NCBI GenBank assembly: GCA_963682025.1
Contig: OY821520.1
Span: 3,320,926-3,384,925 of the forward strand
Source: Cordilura impudica
Lineage: Eukaryota; Arthropoda; Insecta; Diptera; Scathophagidae
DNA: 64,000 nucleotides
Direction of reading: 5' to 3'
The notes below the pieces were generated by a model that worked only from the letters and a program-made list of their open reading frames with translations, made no database searches and had not been told where the DNA came from. The translations under genes were made by a program, and so were the position numbers. Positions 12,180 to 22,987 of the stretch are shown here, piece after piece (the stretch's first letter is position 1; every line of letters begins with the position of its first letter).

Positions 12180-12812
12180 CACATATTTTTATTTTGATAT
12201 CAATTATGTGCGTTTCTAAATTTTGTACGGTGCCGAACACAATCATGACTGTATTTCGTTTTCATATTTCATTATGTACACGAACATGTTTTTATCACAT
12301 CTTTTGTGTTTCGAACACATATAACCCACACAGGTTCGAGTGTAGTTTTATTTTAAGTTCGTGTTTTTGCACGTGTACTGCAAAAAAACAGAACATGTTC
12401 TTGAACGCGTACATCTAAAAATGAAAACATTATCCACTCGCGATCGGAAAAATATATTATTATTATTATCATTATTATAATTATTTTTTTTATAGCTGCT
12501 AATGAATTATTTTAGATTTCTTAAATAAATTTGGCTGAAACAATTGTTGTCGTTATATAGGGATGCATCAGATTTTTCCGATCGCGAGTGTGGATAATGT
12601 TTTGGAATTTTGATGTACGCTTAAAACTAACTTAAAACAAAGCTACACTTGAACCTGTGTCGTTTATGTATGTGTGTTCGAAACAAAAAATACCTGATAG
12701 AAACATGTTCGTGTACATAACGAAATATTAAAACGAAACACAGTGATGATTGTGTTCGGCATCATACAAAATTTAGAAACACACTAAATTCATATGAAAA
12801 TAAAAATATGTG
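12180..12812. mobile_element. Palindromic (foldback/MITE-like) element, about 630 bp
   Basis: The left arm (about 12180-12462) and right arm (about 12572-12812) are inverted copies over some 250 bp. Matching motifs include TTTCTAAATTTTGTA, GCCGAACACAATCAT, TGTACACGAACATGTTT, GTTTCGAACACA and CCACTCGCGATCGGAAAAAT. The roughly 110-bp centre is unpaired AT-rich sequence with a short ATT microsatellite. The arms differ by several indels, so the copy is not new. No transposase is present. The translated frames in the arms are shadows of the repeat. Confidence 0.8.
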
Positions 12813-14135
12813 TTGGCTGCTTTAGAAGAGAACATTGTGTGATTGATATGTATATTTTCTGAACCTTGAAGTATTATGTGCAATATCGGTACAATAAAAA
12901 GAACTGAAATACATAAACAATATAGTAATGTACTTATTATTTAGACCATATGTGTATATTGCTCCATCCTAGCGCATTAAAAACTATATTCACACTTGAG
13001 TAAACTTTATAAAAACTTATATCAAAAGAAGAGGTTAGAAAACGGATGGTTTTTACTAAATTTAATATATTATTTAACATTTTATGCTAAAGGATTAATT
13101 ATATATACAAATATTTAAAAGTATAAATTTCATTTCTTTATTTTCTTCTTGGAAAATGTGTGTATGTATATCGGAAAGCATTGGCACTTCCACTTTATTT
13201 TTAAATGCTACACGAAAATACAACCATCGACACACACCAGAAACAAATTGTTGCTTTTTGACCCTGAAAAAGATGAAGAAAAATTAAGGGCGGAAAAAAT
13301 ACTACCACTTATCTTTCATGCCAAATATTATGTTAAATTTACCCTTAAGTTAGTTTAGTCTAACTTAACATAGCTTAACTTTCGGATTCGTTTTGAACCA
13401 AGCAACACCATGATAATAATGCGCAGGGGTGTTTAATGAAACCTCTTTATGGGATGGGTAAGGAAACGAAAAGTGTTTCTTGTAGTCGTAGTTGTGTTTT
13501 CTTATTCGGATGTGAACATTTCAACAGAAATATTTAATCAAGTTTTATCTAAACGTGTTCATCATAAATTAAGAAAACTCAAATATTCACACACAAACAA
13601 ACAAACACACAAACAGTTGTACAAATATACATAAAGTATTAATATAAGGAATTAACAGAAAATTGTTTTTATTCGAAATTTTGTGGCTGGTCTATTCTAT
13701 GACACGAATTTTTCAACATAATGTGGAGGAAATTCAAAAATCTACAGGAATTCAAAAATCTTGGTTGACAAAAAAATCATCAAAAAAAAAAATTATTAAT
13801 TATGAATTTAAAAATAATTGTATCTATGTATATCACGATTATTTTATTCTATTCAATTTATGAACTTTGTTTTTCGTTTTATTTATTATTCTTTTTACAT
13901 AAATTATAATACTTATTATAATTATACTTTCTACAAAAAACTGTTTTTAAGAGTACACCACACAACAAGTGGAACAGTTGTGGGGTTAAAAGTTTTACAA
14001 TTTTATTTTTGAAAAAATGAGAATGCGTTACTTTTAAACAACAAAAAAAAAAAAAAACAAAATCTCAAGGTCAAATAGATTAGCAGTAACGAAACATTAT
14101 GCACAACTCAAATACCGAAATAAAATTCTTTTTAA
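12813..14135. other. AT-rich DNA without recognised features
   Basis: It holds only short frames of low-complexity composition. TTAAGTTAGTTTAGTCTAAC at 13345 is a short palindrome-like sequence. I see no RNA gene. Confidence 0.4.
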
Positions 14136-14460
14136 ACCCTATACCACTCTGTGGTCAGAGTGTATAAGTGTGTGTCGATGTTTGTAGCTTACAAATATAT
14201 TTGATCGACACCGACATCTTGTTACAGCGATCGAGTCATAATCACATTTTGAGTCATTAAGCAATGTTCTTCCGTCAATCTGTCTGTCTGTCTGTGTGGT
14301 GTGACTGACCATATATACATTTATACGCAAATTATAGGAAAATAGTTCGCAAATGGAAATATATTTTGATGAAATTTAGTATACAAGCTTTTTTCGGCTA
14401 TCGCTATTGAAATTGATTTGAATCGGTTCATGTTCAAATCTAAACCCTTATGAGATCTAA
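14136..14460 (+). repeat. Family-1 element, truncated 5' half
   Basis: It starts CCCTATACCACTCTGTGGTC, contains TCTGTCTGTCTGTCTG at 14279-14295 and TTTTGATGAAATTTAGTATA, and stops after GTTCATGTTCAAATCTAAACCC. It runs directly into a minisatellite. Confidence 0.75.
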
Positions 14461-14479
14461 TAAAGTTTCAGAAAAGGTG

Positions 14480-14702
14480 TGAAGTTAAATTCGTTTTGAC
14501 GTAACGAAAAGTTAAATTCGTTTTATTTAAACTTAAATTCGCACGGAAAAGTTAAATTCGTTTTATGTAAAGTTAAATTCGCATGTTTAATTTTAAACTA
14601 AAGTTTAATTCGTTTTATGAAATTATAAATTCACATGGGAAATTTTAAAATAAAGGTAAATTCTTTTTATGTACAATTGCAAAGTTAAATTCGCATGGCA
14701 TT
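14480..14702. repeat. Minisatellite, AAAGTTAAATTCG units
   Basis: Short units alternate between AAGTTAAATTCGTTTTATG and AAGTTAAATTCGCATGG, giving a composite period near 40 bp with about 5-6 degenerate repeats. There is no open frame. Confidence 0.75.
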
Positions 14703-15779
14703 ATTTTTCAGCAAATTTCTTGATAAACACTCTTGTTAACCACTCGTATACTTAAGGTTATTTTTCCTTTGCAGAATTTTTACCATTGTTGTCAAACGGC
14801 GCACAGAGGCGCCATTTCAGTTTTTTCATTGCAAAATTCATAACTATTGAACCGATTGAGATAATCAAATAATTTAAAAGGCATACGATAGATAAAAATC
14901 CAGCCTATAACATAACTGTTTGAACAAAGTGCTGCACCTCGTAGATGCTTACTTATGGGTTATCAAAGTTTGTTAACGGCATGAAAAAATCATGTTTATG
15001 TTAACTAAAAAATTTAACAATTTTATATTTTTTATGTTTCTTTTTCAAGTTTTTTATATTTTAAAATTATAACCCATAAATAAAAATATTTTTTTTTTTA
15101 TTTTCCATCAAAGTTGAAAAATAGTCAAAAAAAAAAAATAGACAGTTGGTAAATAGCGATTTTACCTCTAGCAGTCGAACGAGCAGCTGGACTTTATTGG
15201 ATTACGTAGAGGAATAATCAAAGAACATATGGCAGATACAAAAAAGTTATAAATTTTTGTATTTTCCATCAAAGTTAAAAAACAGTGGAAAAATAGAAAA
15301 CTGAAAATTGGCCAACTTTGAAGGGTTATATCTTCTAAACCAAAAATCTGATTTTATTGAAGGTAGCAAATTTGTAATCTTTGGACAATTTCCTATAAGA
15401 TGAGTTTATTTAAAATATCGTAAGCGCACATAAAATTTTTGATTTTTGCAACCTCATTTGTTCTAAGGGCTCTACAGTGCGGCGCCTGCTCAGTCCTAAT
15501 GTTATACATAATTTTTAAGATATGTTTATGTTCTTTCGAAACATGGATTTCGCTTTCCCATGTTCAGTTTCAGAACTTCTCCAAAAAATTTAAAAGCCGA
15601 AACACAATTTGAGAAATCAAAATACACGTTTCGAAAAAGCATGAATGAACGTGTCTTAAAAATGACGTATCACATTACATAACATTTGTATTGATTTGCA
15701 ATAACGCCATCTATGGAAAAAATTGCACATAGTTAATGAACTAAAATACAGCTGGAAAATACGCAAATAGCATTTTGCA
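14703..15779. other. AT-rich DNA, possible old repeat with an internal duplication
   Basis: GGCGCACAGAGGCGCC at 14799 and GTGCGGCGCCTG near 15477 are the only GC-rich islands and could be ends of an old element. TTTTCCATCAAAGTT recurs at 15102 and 15258, indicating a roughly 155-bp internal duplication. No gene is recognised. Confidence 0.4.
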
Positions 15780-16190
15780 GTATTATAATTGTGCTGAAAA
15801 ATTATGAAATGGCAACACCGGCATTAACATCCCTACATAGTAATATTAATACCTCTAATGAGTTATTTTCTTTAAAAGAGTCAAAAAGCCTAACATTGGA
15901 ATTAATTACTAATCTTAGGAATTGTAGAAATAAATTAGATCAGTTTGAGGTAATCACTAACCTTGCATGTTAGTTCTTATCTAATGTATAATGATATCAA
16001 TATTATAACATGGAATGCCAGAGGCATTCGCCACAAAAGCATCGAACTTTTCCAATTTTTAATACCTTCTAATATTAGTTACTGAAACAGGTCTTAACTC
16101 AAATATTTGATTAGGCACAATAAATTTTACGTTTATAGAAACGATAGGATAAATGCTAGAGGAGGTGGTAGCAGTTATAATAAAAAAAAC
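15780..16190 (+). pseudogene. Jockey-like LINE fragment: end of ORF1 and start of ORF2 endonuclease
   Basis: The frame at 15791-15970 ends in NLRNCRNKLDQFEVITNLAC, resembling the C-terminus of Jockey-type ORF1 (gag-like) proteins. A second frame opens at 15984 and reads INIITWNARGIRHKSIELFQ, the start of an apurinic endonuclease domain (the N in WNARGI is the conserved early Asn). After a stop near 16076, a shifted frame gives KFYVYRNDRINARGGG, another endonuclease motif. The fragment is then cut off by an R right end at 16191. The ORF1/ORF2 order is that of an intact LINE, but two frame breaks and the truncation make it dead. The clade call rests on motif resemblance only. Confidence 0.7.
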
Positions 16191-16375
16191 CATGTGAGTC
16201 CGATCGTAGGGGAGATGTGTAGACATGTAGTAATTAAAGATTTTTTTATGGCACTTTTTTAGAATCGAACAGAAAGCTTCATTATGTATCATTTATAGCA
16301 ATCAACTGCAGGGGCTCTGTTAATATAAAAATATTTATTATTATTTATTATTTATTATTTTAACCGGTTAATTTT
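16191..16375 (-). mobile_element. R element right end (R2), inverted
   Basis: This is the reverse complement of the 6714-6889 module, starting CATGTGAGTCCGATCG and ending at TTTTAACCGGTTAATTTTTAA. It is followed by the array at 16376-17097. The left terminal module is missing, because the array ends at a Tc1-like relic. Confidence 0.8.
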
Positions 16376-17097
16376 TAATTTTTTGTTTTTTATTTCTTAT
16401 TTTTAATTTTTCATTTTTCATTTTCAATTTTTTTCTTAATTTTTCATTTTTAATTTTTTTTTAATTTTTAATTTTTTTTTAATTTTTAATTTTTTATTTT
16501 AAATTTTTCATTTTTTAATTTTAATTTTTCATTTTTTATTTTTCATTTTAAATTTTTTTCTTCATTTTTCATTTTCCAATTTTTATTTTTCTTTTTTAAT
16601 TTTTCATTTTTTATTTTTCAATTTTCATTTTTTATTTTTCATTTTTTATTTATCATTTTTCATTATTCATTTTTAATTTTAGTTTTTCATATTTCATTTC
16701 TTATTTTTCATGTTTCATTTTTATTTTTCATTTTTTATTTTTAATTTTTTAGCTTTTATTTTTTATTATTCTTTTTTTATTTTTTAATTTTTTATTTTTC
16801 ATTTTTCATTTTTTATTTTTCATTTTTTTTTTTATTTTTTATTCTTTATTTTTTATTTTTCATTTTTATTTTTTATTTTCCATTTTTTATTTTTCATTTT
16901 TATTCTTAATTTTTCATTTTTAATATTTTTCTTCATTTTTCATTTTTCGTTTTTCATTTTTCATTGTTTATTTTTCATTCTTCGTTTTTCAGTTTTCATT
17001 TTTCATTTTTAATTTTTCACTTTTCATTTTTCATTTTTCATTTTTCATTTTTCATTTTCATTTTTCAATTTTCATTTTTCATTTTTCATTTTTCATG
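16376..17097. repeat. Degenerate TTTTTCA/TTTTTTA array (core of R2)
   Basis: This is the reverse orientation of the AAAAATG-type array. Unit spelling is mixed on the left, with long runs of TTTTTCA near 17000-17095. It ends abruptly at TTTCATGAG, where the inverted duplication block begins. Confidence 0.9.
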
Positions 17098-17099
17098 AG

Positions 17100-18219
17100 T
17101 TCGATTAGATTGAAAGACCACACTTAATTTGTGATTGTCTTCAATTACCACGGCTTTGAGGTTTTCAATCGTATCTTATTAGTCATTGCTACGAAAAATT
17201 TTGCGTACTATCGCAGTTGAGGTATATTGTATGACTCTAATCACATGCATGTCTGTTTATTGGTGTGTACAGCGTCATTATCTTGCGAGAAAATCACATT
17301 TTTTCCGACGATTTTGTTTAAAAAAAATTCAAAGTTTGACCTCGGCAATGAATGGGTTAACGTTGTTCGATTTATTCCAAATTTTTCGAATGGCAGACTT
17401 GCACATTTGGTTATTATATTTTAAGCGTCACATTTAAAAATTCAACAGCACTTACAAAATATTTGAATTTTTTGAATAAATTGTCTTTTATTAGCTTGGG
17501 GTCATATGTGACCCCAAGTCCAAAAGGGTTAATGGGTTATTTTTTTCGAATTTCCTAGGCTATTAATATAAAATATAACATATAAAAGTAGAAAACTTTT
17601 TAGAAAGAGTACATTTACTGAATATTTCACAGAATCTAATTTTTCTCGAAATCCGCAAAAAATCCATGTGAAAAAATTCTGACAGAGTAATTTACTTAAA
17701 AATTCACAAGGTTTATCAAAAAAAAAATTTCCACCTTTGTTCTCATTGCGCAATAGGTTCCCCATATAAACAGACTTGAAATTTTCAATTGATTTCGCGT
17801 GACTAAAATAATTTCAGTTTAAAAATATTTGTTAGATAATTAAAATTGTTTCTCATCCAATAATAGTTATAAAAAGCAATAAAAAATGTGTTTTTTCAAA
17901 ATATCGGGTAGTTTGGGCCCCACTAGGCACCAGAAGTGAAGTACCGTCGGAACGAGCTAAAAAATGAAGACAGCATTTATGACAGTAAACCCCATATTTT
18001 AGAAAGCGCATATATTGAGAATTAAAAAAAAATCCCATACAAGCTGCGGCCAGTCTAATGAACATATATATAAAAAGAGTGATGCTTAAGCTGTAGGTAA
18101 TTGATGTAAGTGTATAAATATAACAATTTACTTTTTAAATATTATATTTATTTTTATTAATTATTTTAATAATAAAATAAAATAAAATAACAAAACGGCA
18201 AAACTAAAATAAAAAAATC
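17100..18219 (-). pseudogene. Tc1-like transposase relic and flanking sequence (inverted-duplication copy 1)
   Basis: The reverse strand at 17285-17130 reads QDNDAVHTNKQTCM, then LESYNIP, then a decayed stretch, then IENLKAVVIE. This is the order of the Tc1/mariner DDE transposase segment around the second catalytic Asp (QDND...HT) and the NPIENLW motif. Stops and a frameshift interrupt it. The rest of the block is non-coding: it includes a near-palindrome centred on GGGGTCATATGTGACCCC at 17499-17516 and ends at an R copy. An inverted paralogue lies at 35384-36694 plus 28085-28186. Compared with that paralogue this copy lacks about 310 bp, at GCGCAATAGGTTCCCC near 17750. Confidence 0.75.
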
Positions 18220-19366
18220 ATGGGAGTCCGACCGATCACATGTAGTAATTAAAGATTTTTTTATGTAATTTTTATACCCTATACCACTATGTGGTTTGGG
18301 TATAATGACTTTGTGCTGCTGTTTGTAACAAGCAAAAATATTTGACCTAGACCCATCTTTAATTATACCGATCGAATCAGAATCACTTTCTGAGTTGATT
18401 TAACAATGTCCGTCCGTCCGTCCGTCCGTCCGTCCGTCCGTCCGTCCGTCCGTCCGTCTGTGTGTCCATGTAAAGCTTGTAATCAAACTGCAGGTCGCAA
18501 ATATGAATATGTTTTGATGAAATTTGGTATATAAGCTTTTATGGGCCATGGGATGAACGCTATTGAAAATGGTGAGAATCGGTCCATGTTCAGACCTAGC
18601 CCCCATACAAATTACCCATATGAAATCGACATAAATTGCCATAAGATCCAAATTGTCATATAGATCTTACTCAAATTGGGTTTGTATGCGTTCATTACAT
18701 CCACTAATGAGTAGTCCAAAAATGATCCCTGTGACCCCATATAGAGCTGCTTCCCGATCTTCACCTAAATCTATTAAAAAACAAAAATATTGCACTGATT
18801 CTTCTCAAATTTTGTTTGTACATATTTTTGCAAAATACAAGAGACTTTACCAAACATGATCAGGATCGGTCCATTTTTGGACCTAGTCCCTTTATAGATA
18901 TAGCATCCGATATGAACTTTTTCATATCTGCGGCCAAAAAAATTAATAAAAATCCCACTCAAATTTGGTTTTTGCTTATTTCCAATGTCCAGTTAGTTGG
19001 GCCTAAGAGATAGGGTTTCTAAACGCATGGTATAGGGTATCGTATAGTCGGTCTAGACCGACTATAATTTTCTTACTTGTTTAAAATCAAACAGAAAGCG
19101 TCATCCATGTACCACATATAGCAAAAACTGTTTCAGCTAATTCAACAACCCTTTGCTGTAAAACGTTAAAAATATCCCAATATAAACGTATATAAGTGAT
19201 ACATAGATGACGCTTTTAAAAAAGTGGCATAATTTTTTCACCAATACAATCATAAGCCACACAGCGTTATGTGTCAGCTTTCACATATTACGTGTTACAC
19301 TGTTTTTTTGTGATTGTATTGTGAAATAGAAATTTACCCCCCTGCGCGTATAGATGTTTACTCATC
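18220..19366 (-). mobile_element. R element without satellite array (R3), interrupted by family 1
   Basis: It reads CATGGGAGTCCGACCGATCAC...TTTTTTTATGTAATTTTT, then a family-1 insertion (18278-19080), then AAAATCAAACAGAAAGCGTC and on to CACAATACAATCAC-type sequence (reverse) and CCCCCCTGCGCGTATAGATG at 19340-19356. In place of an array, the centre holds a hairpin: AAAGCGTCATC..ATGTACCAC and its inverse. R5 at 27757-28084 is the same form without the insertion. The terminal GATGTTTACTCATC matches the GATGTGTAAACATC palindrome shared by both R ends. Confidence 0.8.
18278..19080 (+). mobile_element. Family-1 element, complete (reference copy)
   Basis: It runs from TACCCTATACCACTATGTGG to GACTATAATTTTCTTACTTGTT. 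The uninterrupted R5 copy reads GTAATTTTTTAAAATC at the equivalent point, so the insertion boundaries can be placed within a few bases. They fit a TA duplication, allowing one base of T-run slippage. The block at 18411-18460 is (GTCC)n with about 12 units. There is no transposase, and the frame at 18400-18651 recurs in other copies without sign of protein-level constraint. This would be a non-autonomous element mobilised in trans. Confidence 0.85.
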
Positions 19367-19695
19367 ACAAATTACTCTGCATTTGTCTTTAGAAATAGGA
19401 TAGCTCCAATAATACTTATCTGATTTCATTGATATTCTAAAATCGGATCTGATGATTCTGAGTGTACAAAATAATGATTCTGCGGACACTTGTATTTGTG
19501 GTAATACCGTGGAGATCATCATCTCCATCTCCGTTAAGAGGTAAAAGAACACGTTTAAAAAAAAATAAGCGTTATTTGAATTTATCAATGTTAAGGGTTA
19601 AGTAGGACCATTCCGTCATTTCTCTTATAATTGTTACGTCCCTGATCAAAATGGTAAATATGTGTACTATATAACACTGGTTATAATATTGAGCT
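19367..19695. other. AT-rich spacer, no recognised gene
   Basis: A short reverse frame (19358-19588) has no recognisable domain. Confidence 0.4.
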
Positions 19696-19755
19696 TAAGA
19701 CACAGATGGAGGGGATCAAAGATTCGGCATAGCAGAATTTAATACTCTTACTTGT
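19695..19755 (+). repeat. Family-2 element 3' terminal fragment
   Basis: ATGGAGGGGATCAAAGATTC, then GGCATAGCAGAATTTAATAC and TCTTACTTGT, matches the terminus at 35328-35383. Its 5' part is not present beside it. Confidence 0.7.
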
Positions 19756-20640
19756 ACTAAGTAATGTATCTATTTCAAACATATTTCTTTTTTTTATTGT
19801 TTTTATGTGTTTTACTGTTTATTACACGCACTGGCTGTGTGAGTGAGCAATGAGTGGCGGTTTTCATCCAGGTTTTTTTTTTTGTATTTGTTTACAAAGG
19901 TTACGTCCTATTTACCTAGCGGGTTGTCGAGCACATATATTTTTTGGCATCCAAAACTCACAAGTACACCTTTTTAGCTCAACTGTTGTAGTGGGCATGT
20001 GTGTTGTTGAATACAGATTATTATAATATGTCGTTAATGAAGCTTCTTTATGCTTTTTCTTTTAATACGTCAATTGTTTTTTTCTTTGGTATGTTTTGTT
20101 TCGTTTATGTTTGTTTTATATTATTTTTCTACCAATCTAGGCTCCTTTTAAGTATTAGGGTAAAAATTGTTTAATGTTGTCCTACAATGAAGTTTGGTTT
20201 TGTCTTCTACAAAGACAAAAAACAATTTGTGGTTTTTACGTACAAAAAAAAAAAAAAATTAATAAAAACAAAACGACATAACATTATTGTGTAGGTACTT
20301 TCAAAGGTTTTATAACTGCTAACAACTTTTCTCACAACTTTATTTTATTTGATAGCCAAAGTTCTGTTAATACCAAAGACATTCATTCATGAGTTGTATC
20401 GAATTAATTAAATACTTTTCCAAGAATTTCAATAAAAAGGACCAATGAAAAAAGTTTGAAATACAACAAAAAAAAAAACACTTAATAGAAGTTTTAAAGA
20501 ATTTACTAATGATATTTTGTTTAAAACTTAATGTTTTTGAAAATCGTTTAAAAAACGTTTGTTTGTCTATTATTTCCAAGTGAAGAATTTAAAAGCCGAA
20601 CACTTCATCCACCGAAAATCTATTATATATTTATATTTTT
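19756..20640. other. AT-rich DNA, no recognised gene
   Basis: It contains T-rich and A-rich runs and short frames without domains. It is a possible intergenic or intronic host sequence. Confidence 0.4.
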
Positions 20641-21016
20641 GTTAATACATTAATTTTAATGGTAGCAAATGTAGGATCTGCATTAGAAAATGATTATTCT
20701 CCAAATGAATTGGCACCCTTCAAGTATGCTCCTATAACTTCGGTTGACGTTGAGAGATCATGTTCCATATACAAAAGTTTTTTGCATCCGAACAGATAAA
20801 GTTTTACTTTTGATAATATAAAAAAGTATTTATTTGTTTATATAAATAAAAATTTATATTAGTTATTTAAGTTTTTAAAAGATATTGTACCTTTGAATAA
20901 CAAAAGATTGAATTATTTATTTCAATTTGTTTTAAATAAAAAAAAGAGATTTTTATTTAAATTTTTAAAGTTTTTAGTGCATATTTTCGATTTTTTAGTG
21001 CATCAAAATCTCAGCC
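20640..21016 (+). pseudogene. hAT transposase C-terminal relic with element end
   Basis: The frame from about 20660 reads FKYAPITSVDVERSCSIYKS and, after a stop, SFTFDNIKKYLFVY. This is the hAT C-terminal dimerisation motif (T/S-x-VERxFSxYK, then ENLKKYL). The sequence ends at about 21016 with GCATCAAAATCTCAGCCCTA, which resembles a hAT terminal repeat read inward (TAGGGCTGAGA). Everything upstream of the C-terminus is lost, so it is a dead remnant of a different hAT family from the one at 29.2-32.0 kb. Confidence 0.75.
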
Positions 21017-21783
21017 CTACTTATCAATAATGTGAAGTTTTAGTTTTCATATTTTTTTGTAGTATCTTCATACAACCGTTATTTTTATCCAAAATATGAA
21101 TACTTAGCAATAAAATAAGATAATTTTATTTACTCTTAAATTCTGCAATTTGATTTTTTCATGTTGATAACTGTGAATGTTAAGAAGGGAAATATTTCTT
21201 TCTTGAAATAAATTTCTACAAGTGGAAAAACGAAGTGATCCGTTATCGAGCATGATCAGTAGGCCATTTGAACTAGTTTTTGCTTAAATTGATTTTCACT
21301 CCAGTCGTACCATTAATATACTGGGCATCAAAGATATATCAAATAATAGGTTTCTATTATATTTACTTTAATATTAACAATTGAATTTTTTCATCTAACC
21401 AGTGCAATAAAGTAATAAATTTTTCTTTTAAATTTAGTTCAATCTTTCATTCAAAATTAAATAGCTCTTTGAAGCATTTTTTATGTCTTAATGTTAATGG
21501 TTCATTCATATAATGATGCTCGAGAATAAGAGGTGTGGCTAGTTTAAAGGTTTTTATTTTGAGCCTTTCAGTAATCTCAGGTTTAGGCAAATCTTAGCGT
21601 ATACACCATAAGCACGTCTATTCGTACACCTGGTAAACAATCCTTATGTATATACATACGTATACATATGTATGTTCGAGTATATTTATTTCTTGTACTT
21701 AGTAGAGGTAAACAAAAACTCATGCACATAGAATTTATTTTTATCCTGTTGCTATTTTTTCTTTCTTCATTGTGTGTGTATTA
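21017..21783. other. AT-rich DNA, no recognised feature
   Basis: A run of TATACATACGTATACATATG lies near 21650. No gene or RNA is recognised. Confidence 0.4.
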
Positions 21784-22550
21784 GCGCGTCCCGATCTCGT
21801 TTTTTTTTTTAATTTGAAAATGCTTGCCCTCCCAAATGATGCGGATTTTAGGAGCCTTTTACGGGAAAAATATCAAAAAAATTTTTGGACAAAAAACCAG
21901 ATGGCTACCGGATCCTAAAGATTGCAATCCTAGTTTATTTAAAAAAAAATATTTTTGATTTTCAAAAATTTAACGGCAAAATTTGCGCAATACAGAGTAC
22001 ATTCCGGGAGAAATATTAATAAAATTTCCGTAGAGTAATTTTGTGCAGCGTTGCATCTTAAAGATGGAAAGTGAGTATATGTTTTTTTTACTTTCTTTCT
22101 TTCAAGCTAAATTTGTCTCAAAAGCTGCGCAAACTGGAGGATAATAGTTAAAACTATTTCAAAAAATGTGATAGAGCTTTTCTTGTCCAGCGCACAGTGG
22201 AACGAGATGGACTTTTTTGTAAAATTTATTTGCAGGCCGCAGTTTTTAACCGATTCTAACATTTGTTTTTGCCTTATTTAAATAGTTTTTTTTAATAGTT
22301 TTAACGAAAGCGCTCTGTTTTTCGTAGCTTTTGAGACTAATTATTAATATTTTTCCCGGAATGTATTCTGTATTACGCTACTTTTGGCGTCAATTTTTTG
22401 AAAATAAAAAAAAAAATTTTTTTTTTCAAAATGCACTAGGATTGCAATCTTTGGTTTTTTGTTAAAAAATTTTTTGCTATTTTTCCCGTAAAAGGGTCCT
22501 AAATCCCTATCATTTTGGCAAGCTAAAAAAAAAATTAATTCGGGACACGC
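21784..22550. mobile_element. Foldback element with long inverted arms, about 770 bp
   Basis: The termini are GCGCGTCCCGATCTCG (left) and, inverted, GCGTGTCCCGAATTAA (right). The arms share CTTGCC, CAAAATGAT-like, TTTTACGGGAAAAATA, TTTTTTGGACAAAAAACCA-like, GATTGCAATCCTAGT and ACATTCCGGGA motifs over about 250 bp, continuing as CTCAAAAGCT inward. The centre (22165-22280) is unpaired. There is no transposase frame. Both flanks carry TGTGTGTAT, which hampers calling a target duplication. Confidence 0.8.
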
Positions 22551-22987
22551 TTGTGTGTATCTTTGTGTTGGCATTGTTTTATTCTTTCTTTTATTTGAGG
22601 GTTTATTTGAATGTATTGTAGGAAGTAAAAAAAAAATTTGGGATTCTGTTTTCATTATTCCCTACGTACATATTTTGTGCTGTTACATTATTTGGGTTTA
22701 CAAAAAATACTGTAGCTAATTTCATCTTCTATCATACAGATCGACTGAAAATCACTTTCTAATATACGTCGTTCGGTATGTCCATGAAAATCTTGTGCGG
22801 TATCGTTTATATTTAATCTCCGCTATCAGTTATACTTAAAAGCTGATAATGATAATTTATAGATGTGGTAATAAATTTCCTTACACTGTTTACTTTTGGA
22901 CTGATAATTTACAAACTGTGGGGCCATATTTAAACAAAGTTCCACAAAGTCAACGTAATATATCTAAATATATAATATATATATTTT
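22551..22987 (+). repeat. Spacer with a decayed family-1 fragment
   Basis: TTTGTGCTGTTACATTATTTGG at 22675 and ATACAGATCGACTGAAAATCACTTTCT at 22734 resemble family-1 5' sequence, as does TATGTCCATGAAAATCTTG. The rest is unassigned AT-rich DNA. Confidence 0.5.

Noticed and set aside
13149..14012. Several 60-70 codon frames as small genes
   Set aside because: Their composition matches random AT-rich DNA, none has a recognisable domain or start context, and there is no conservation evidence.
17186..17437. Forward-strand frames of 83 and 65 codons
   Set aside because: They lie antisense to a Tc1-like relic and are shared with its inverted copy (36353-36556); the sense strand explains the sequence.
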